A stretch of DNA of 64,000 nt from DATJLY01 sp035604615 (GTDB lineage Bacteria; Pseudomonadota; Alphaproteobacteria; ATCC43930; CGMCC-115725), in the NCBI GenBank assembly GCA_035604615.1, contig DATNID010000022.1, positions 1-64,000 of the forward strand, read 5' to 3'. The notes beneath the pieces are model-generated. The model saw nothing but the letters and a program-made list of their open reading frames with translations. It had not been told where the DNA came from and did not search any database. The position numbers and the translations under genes are program-made. Of this stretch, positions 58,932 through 64,000 are shown piece after piece; the first letter of the stretch is position 1; each line of letters begins with the position of its first letter.

Positions 58932-59605
58932 TCATTGCCCCTGGGGCGCGCGGCCCTGGGGAGCGGTGGTGCCGTAGCGCTGGAACAGCTCGTTGAGGCG
59001 CTGTTGCTCCTCGGGGGTGAGCGAGCCGCCGCCCGGCGCGGTGTGCGGCGCCGGCACCGAATAGGCCCGGATCGCGTTCTCGAACTGGCCCTGAATGCGC
59101 TGCTGCGGGGCGAATTGCGCGATGCGCTGGCGGATCGAGTCGGGGACGAAGCGGGCCATCTCGTTGGCCGCGCCGACGAACAGCGGCGCGGTGCGCGACT
59201 CGGCGATCCATTGCGGCCGCGCGCCGCTCGCCGGCAGCGCGAACGACAGCGCGACGAAGCCGACGCCGACGACGATGACGCCGCGCATCAACCCGAACAC
59301 CAGCCCGAGCGTGCGGTCGAGCGCCGACAGCGAACTGCGCTTCACGCGCCTGGACACGAACCCCGCGGCGATCGACAGCACGATGAGCGTGACCAGGAAG
59401 GCCGCGCCAGATGCCGCCGCGTCGGCGATGGCGCCCCGCGGCACGAAACGCTCGGCAAAGGGGCGCAGATATGGGAGCGTCCACAGCGCCACCGCGGTGG
59501 CCGCGAGCCAGGCCGCGATCGACAGGCACTCGCGCACGAATCCCCGCGCGAACGCGAACAGCCCGGACAAGATGATGATGCCGACGACGCAGATGTCGAG
59601 CGCGT

Positions 59606-59609
<4 letters not shown>
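58932..59609 (-). CDS. cvpA: CvpA family membrane protein
   Basis: 225 aa with four membrane helices in the first 150 residues: ICVVGIIILSGLFAFARGFV, LSIAAWLAATAVALWTL, AAFLVTLIVLSIAAGFVSRR, GLMRGVIVVGVGFVALSFA. The second half is a polar tail rich in Gln/Pro. Family originally tied to colicin V production and found beside purF; linked to envelope and bile stress. ATG 59609 overlaps the radA stop by four bases (ATGA). Confidence 0.92.
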
Positions 59610-61012
<1,403 letters not shown>

Positions 61013-61034
61013 GGGGAGCCCCGGTCCCGCGCGC

Positions 61035-61811
61035 CTAAAGCGCGCGGACCTCCATTTGGATCGGTCCCTCGGCGCGGCCGTGGATGAACTGGTCGACGAA
61101 GGGGTTGCCGGATTTCTCCATCGCCGCCACCGCGCCGTCCCAGATGATCTTGCCCTTGTAGATCATCGCCACCCGGTCGGCGATCTTGCGCGTCGAGGCC
61201 ATGTCGTGGGTGATCGAGATCGCGGTCGCGCCGAGATCGTGTACGCATTTGATGATGAGATCGTTGATCACGTCGGCCATGATCGGGTCGAGCCCGGTGG
61301 TGGGCTCGTCGAAGATGATGATCTCGGGCTCGGCGGCGATGGCGCGGGCCAACGCCACGCGCTTCTGCATGCCGCCCGACAGCTCGGCCGGGCGTAGCTC
61401 GCCGACCTCGGGACCGAGCCCCACGGCGGCGAGCTTCCCGAGGGCGATCTCTTTGGCGTGCTGGCGTTCCATGCCGCGGCCTTGGATGAGCCCGAAGGCG
61501 ACATTCTCCCACACCGGAAGCGAGTCGAACAAGGCCGCGCCCTGGAACAGCATGCCGAATTTCTGCAGCACCCGCTCGCGCTCGGACGTGCGGAGAGCGT
61601 TGGTCTCGACGCCGTCGATCACGATCGAGCCGCCGTCGGGCTCCATCAGGCCGAGGATGCACTTCACCATCACCGACTTGCCCGAGCCCGAGCCGCCGAT
61701 CACCACGACGCTCTCGCCGACGCCGACATCGAGATCGACGCCGTCGAGCACGAGCTTGCGTCCGAACGACTTCTTGAGGCCGCGCACCTTGATTTTGACG
61801 GTGTCGCTCAT
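61035..61811 (-). CDS. mlaF: Lipid-transport ABC ATPase MlaF
   Basis: 258 aa ATPase of the Mla system that drives phospholipid movement between membranes. Walker A IGGSGSGKSVMVKCILGL, signature LSGGMQKRVALARAIA, Walker B IIIFDEPTTGLDPIMADV, H-loop ISITHDM. FGMLFQGAALFDSLPVWENV is the MlaF-type Q-loop region. ATG 61811, three bases after the mlaE stop. MlaD and MlaB are not in the window; mlaA and the mlaC-like gene are 58 kb away. Confidence 0.92.
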   Translation of the reverse strand: MSDTVKIKVRGLKKSFGRKLVLDGVDLDVGVGESVVVIGGSGSGKSVMVKCILGLMEPDGGSIVIDGVETNALRTSERERVLQKFGMLFQGAALFDSLPVWENVAFGLIQGRGMERQHAKEIALGKLAAVGLGPEVGELRPAELSGGMQKRVALARAIAAEPEIIIFDEPTTGLDPIMADVINDLIIKCVHDLGATAISITHDMASTRKIADRVAMIYKGKIIWDGAVAAMEKSGNPFVDQFIHGRAEGPIQMEVRAL

Positions 61812-61813
61812 GG

Positions 61814-62593
61814 TCAGAACAGCACGCTGGTGAGCATGTAGTCGACCAGCAGCACCAGGATCGAGGCCGAGACGACGGCATAGGTCGTCGCCGCGCCCAC
61901 CCCCTGCGCGCCGCCGCGCGAGTGGTAGCCGAAATAGCAGCCCATCATGGTGACGATGAAGCCGAACACCGCGGCCTTGATCAGGCCGCTTATCACGTCC
62001 TCGGAGCGAAGATTGTCGGCGGTCTGGCCGATATAGCCGGCGGCATTGAAGCCGAGCTTGTAGGTGCTGACGATGAAGCCGCCGAACACGCCGATTACGT
62101 CGGCCACCAGCACCAGGACCGGCAGGGTCGCCACGCCGGCGAGGATGCGCGGCGCGACCAGGTACTTGAACGGGTTGGTCGAGAGCGTGGTCAGCGCGTC
62201 GATCTGGTCGGTGACGCGCATGGTGCCGATCTCGGCGGCGATGGCGGCGCCGATCCGGCCGGCCACCATCAGCGCCGCGATCACCGGCCCCAGCTCGCGC
62301 GTCATCGACAGCAGCACCACGGTCGCGACCGCGCCCTGGGCGGAAAAGCGCGAGAAGCCGGTATGCGTTTGGAGCGCCAGCACCATGCCTGTGAAGATCG
62401 CGGTCAAGCCGACCACCGGCAGCGAGTAATAGCCGATATCGATCACTTGCTTCAGGATCAGGCGGGGATAGATCGGCGGGCGCACGCAATGGCTGACCGC
62501 GGTCACCGCGAAAAGCGCGAAGCGGCCGGTGGCGACCAGGAAGCCCAGCACCACTCGGCCGATCGAGGCGAGGAAGTCGAGAAACCCTTCCAT
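61814..62593 (-). CDS. mlaE: Lipid-transport permease MlaE
   Basis: 259 aa MlaE/YrbE permease with about five membrane helices. Blocks: GYYSLPVVGLTAIFTGMVLA, LSMTRELGPVIAALMVAGR, IGAAIAAEIGTMRVTDQIDA, FGFIVTMMGCYFGYHSRGGA. Starts at ATG 62593, which shares one base with the alr stop (TGATG). Forms the core of the Mla complex with MlaF. Confidence 0.93.
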   Translation of the reverse strand: MEGFLDFLASIGRVVLGFLVATGRFALFAVTAVSHCVRPPIYPRLILKQVIDIGYYSLPVVGLTAIFTGMVLALQTHTGFSRFSAQGAVATVVLLSMTRELGPVIAALMVAGRIGAAIAAEIGTMRVTDQIDALTTLSTNPFKYLVAPRILAGVATLPVLVLVADVIGVFGGFIVSTYKLGFNAAGYIGQTADNLRSEDVISGLIKAAVFGFIVTMMGCYFGYHSRGGAQGVGAATTYAVVSASILVLLVDYMLTSVLF

Positions 62594-63717
62594 CAGTCCG
62601 TCCCGCCGCGATAGAGCCGCAACGCGCGCCGGCCGATCGAGGTCAGGATTTCGTAGCCGATGGTGCCGGCCGAAGCGGCCGCGTCGTCGACGCCCCAATG
62701 ATCGTCGAGCAGGTCGACCAATGCGCCGGGCCGCGCCGCATCCGGGTCGATCCCCGTCACATCGAGCGTCATGAGGTCCATGGAGATGCGTCCGACGACG
62801 GGAATCCGCTGACCGGCGATGCCGGCGCTGCCGCGGTGGCTCGAGGAGCGAAGCCAGCCGTCGGCATATCCCACCGCGATGGTGGCGATGCGGCCCGCCC
62901 CCGCCATGCGGTGCGCGGCACCGTATCCCACGCTGTCACCTGAGTCAATGTCACGGACCTGGAGGATTCTACCTTTGAGATGAACGACTTGTCGCATCGG
63001 ATTGGGCACGCCGGGGCGCGGATTCACGCCATAGAGCGCGGCCCCGGGACGGACGAAATCGAAGTGAAAGGTCGACCCCAGAAAGATGCCGCCGGAACCC
63101 GCGAGGCTTGCCCGCGCGCGCGGCAAACGGGCGAGCGCGGCGGCAAAGTCGCCTCGCTGGGCCTCGTTCATGGGGTGGTCCGGCGCGTCGGAGCAGGCGA
63201 GGTGGGAAAGGATGGCGGCGAGCGACACGCCCTCGAGCCGCGCCGGCTCGGCCGCGAGACGCTCGAATTCCTGCCTCGGCAGGCCGAGACGGTTCATGCC
63301 GGTGTCGAGATGCAGCATCGCGGGCAGCGCGCGGCCGCGCGCGAAGCGGCGCCAGCGCTCGATCTGGCCGAGATCGTTGAGCACCGGGATGAGCCGTGCG
63401 CGCGCGAAGGCACCGGGCGCGGCGGGCACGAGCCCGTTCAGCACCGCGATCTCCGCCGCCGGCAACCCGCGCCTGAGCGCCACTCCTTCCTCGAGCGTCG
63501 CGACGAAGAACAGCGCGCAGCCGGCGCGCGCCAGCGCCGGCACCACGCGGGAAGCGCCCAGCCCATAGGCGTCGGCCTTGACCACTGCGGCGCAGCGCTC
63601 CGTTCCCCCGGTCACGCCGGCGAGCTGACGCCAGTTCGCGACGATGGCGTCGAGATCGATCTCGAGCAGCGACGACGCCTGCGCCAGCGCACGCGCAGAG
63701 GGACTAGAACCGCTCAT
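62593..63717 (-). CDS. alr: Alanine racemase
   Basis: PLP enzyme giving D-alanine for peptidoglycan. PLP Lys in AAVVKADAYGLGASRVVPAL, catalytic Tyr in DSGDSVGYGAAHRMAGAGRI, and GRISMDLMTLDVTGI as the second-domain block. 374 aa. ATG 63717 overlaps the end of dnaB by 14 bases. The dnaB-alr order is typical. Confidence 0.95.
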   Translation of the reverse strand: MSGSSPSARALAQASSLLEIDLDAIVANWRQLAGVTGGTERCAAVVKADAYGLGASRVVPALARAGCALFFVATLEEGVALRRGLPAAEIAVLNGLVPAAPGAFARARLIPVLNDLGQIERWRRFARGRALPAMLHLDTGMNRLGLPRQEFERLAAEPARLEGVSLAAILSHLACSDAPDHPMNEAQRGDFAAALARLPRARASLAGSGGIFLGSTFHFDFVRPGAALYGVNPRPGVPNPMRQVVHLKGRILQVRDIDSGDSVGYGAAHRMAGAGRIATIAVGYADGWLRSSSHRGSAGIAGQRIPVVGRISMDLMTLDVTGIDPDAARPGALVDLLDDHWGVDDAAASAGTIGYEILTSIGRRALRLYRGGTD

Positions 63718-64000
63718 CCGGCAGGCGTTCGTCGCTCACGTAGTTCTCGAAGCGCGTGGTCTCGTGGTTGAAGCGCAATGTCACGCGGCCGATCGGGCCG
63801 TGGCGCTGCTTCGCCACCAAGAGCTCCGCCGTGCCGCTCACTTCCTCGAGACGCTTGTGCCAGCGCTCGTAGCGGTCATTGTATTTCTCGTCGCTTTCTT
63901 CCGGTCGGCGGCCGGGTTCGCCGCGCGAGAGGTAATATTCCTCGCGATAGACGAACATGACGACGTCCGCGTCCTGCTCGATCGAGCCCGATTCGCGCAG
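63704..64000 (-). CDS. dnaB: Replicative DNA helicase DnaB, C-terminal part (5' end outside window)
   Basis: Ninety-eight residues of the RecA-like helicase domain are present: LRESGSIEQDADVVMFVYRE with EEYYLSRGEP, then ELLVAKQRHGPIGRVTLRFN as the DNA-loop/arginine-finger region, and a stop at 63704-63706. The N-terminal domain and Walker motifs lie beyond base 64000. The middle insert RRPEESDEKYNDRYERWHKR is typical of alphaproteobacterial DnaB. Confidence 0.93.
   Translation of the reverse strand: MRESGSIEQDADVVMFVYREEYYLSRGEPGRRPEESDEKYNDRYERWHKRLEEVSGTAELLVAKQRHGPIGRVTLRFNHETTRFENYVSDERLPDERF

Overview
The window is a GC-rich stretch of bacterial chromosome that reads as an alphaproteobacterium. 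The signs are hopanoid genes (hpnI, hpnJ, an hpnM/mlaC-like gene), the dnaB-alr-mlaE-mlaF-radA-cvpA-purF neighbourhood, the yfgM-like/bamB/der operon, DUF2794, SapC and many solute-binding proteins. No plasmid, phage or transposase gene was seen. Species cannot be decided from the sequence alone. Coding density is high, and many adjacent genes overlap by 1-4 bases.

Layout. 1-7.6 kb: hopanoid and outer-membrane lipid genes (hpnJ partial, hpnI, mlaA, hpnM/mlaC, ispA, xseB), a deacetylase-family gene, a TAXI binding protein and DUF423. 7.6-15.1 kb: yajQ, tRNA-Glu(CTC), a PAP2-type membrane gene with a probable frameshift, a PaaK-like adenylating enzyme facing a methyltransferase, PilZ, a GrlR-like protein and two more solute-binding proteins. 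15.1-26.3 kb is the most plastic part: one intact PF04392 solute-binding gene plus three decayed relatives, a roughly 110-bp repeated upstream element, a gentisate-dioxygenase-like gene, an orphan GspG pseudopilin behind a CmcJ-type oxidoreductase, a two-gene HEPN module, a gamma-glutamylcyclotransferase-like gene, two transglutaminase-like proteins and DoxX. 26.3-29.5 kb: a nine-TPR GT41 glycosyltransferase flanked by 32-bp direct repeats, then an SDR.

29.5-35.7 kb: a 5-oxoprolinase set (pxpA divergent from pxpBC) with a DUF1445/D-glutamate-cyclase-type gene, a branched-chain-type binding protein and a PcaB-like lyase. 35.7-38.4 kb: a cyclic-nucleotide-gated K+ channel and an MFS exporter with a clear terminator. 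38.4-48.5 kb: an accessory catabolic region (LLM flavin oxidoreductase, alpha/beta hydrolase, cupin, ThDP enzyme, SDR, two solute-binding proteins, VOC protein, amidase) whose substrate is unknown. 48.5-64 kb is mostly core: DUF2794, yfgM-like, bamB, a TPR/ATP-grasp protein, der, an unaccompanied molybdenum hydroxylase large subunit, an FAH-family gene, purF, cvpA, radA, mlaF, mlaE, alr and the C-terminal end of dnaB.

Three features stand out across the window. Eight solute-binding protein genes occur without one adjacent cognate permease or uptake ATPase. Five copies of an 80-110 bp palindromic element sit in gene gaps, two of them touching the start of a binding-protein gene. Two paralogous NitT/TauT-type binding proteins each lie beside a dioxygenase-like gene. 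The likeliest undescribed biology is the 38-48 kb catabolic region, the HEPN pair and the TPR/ATP-grasp protein inserted between bamB and der.
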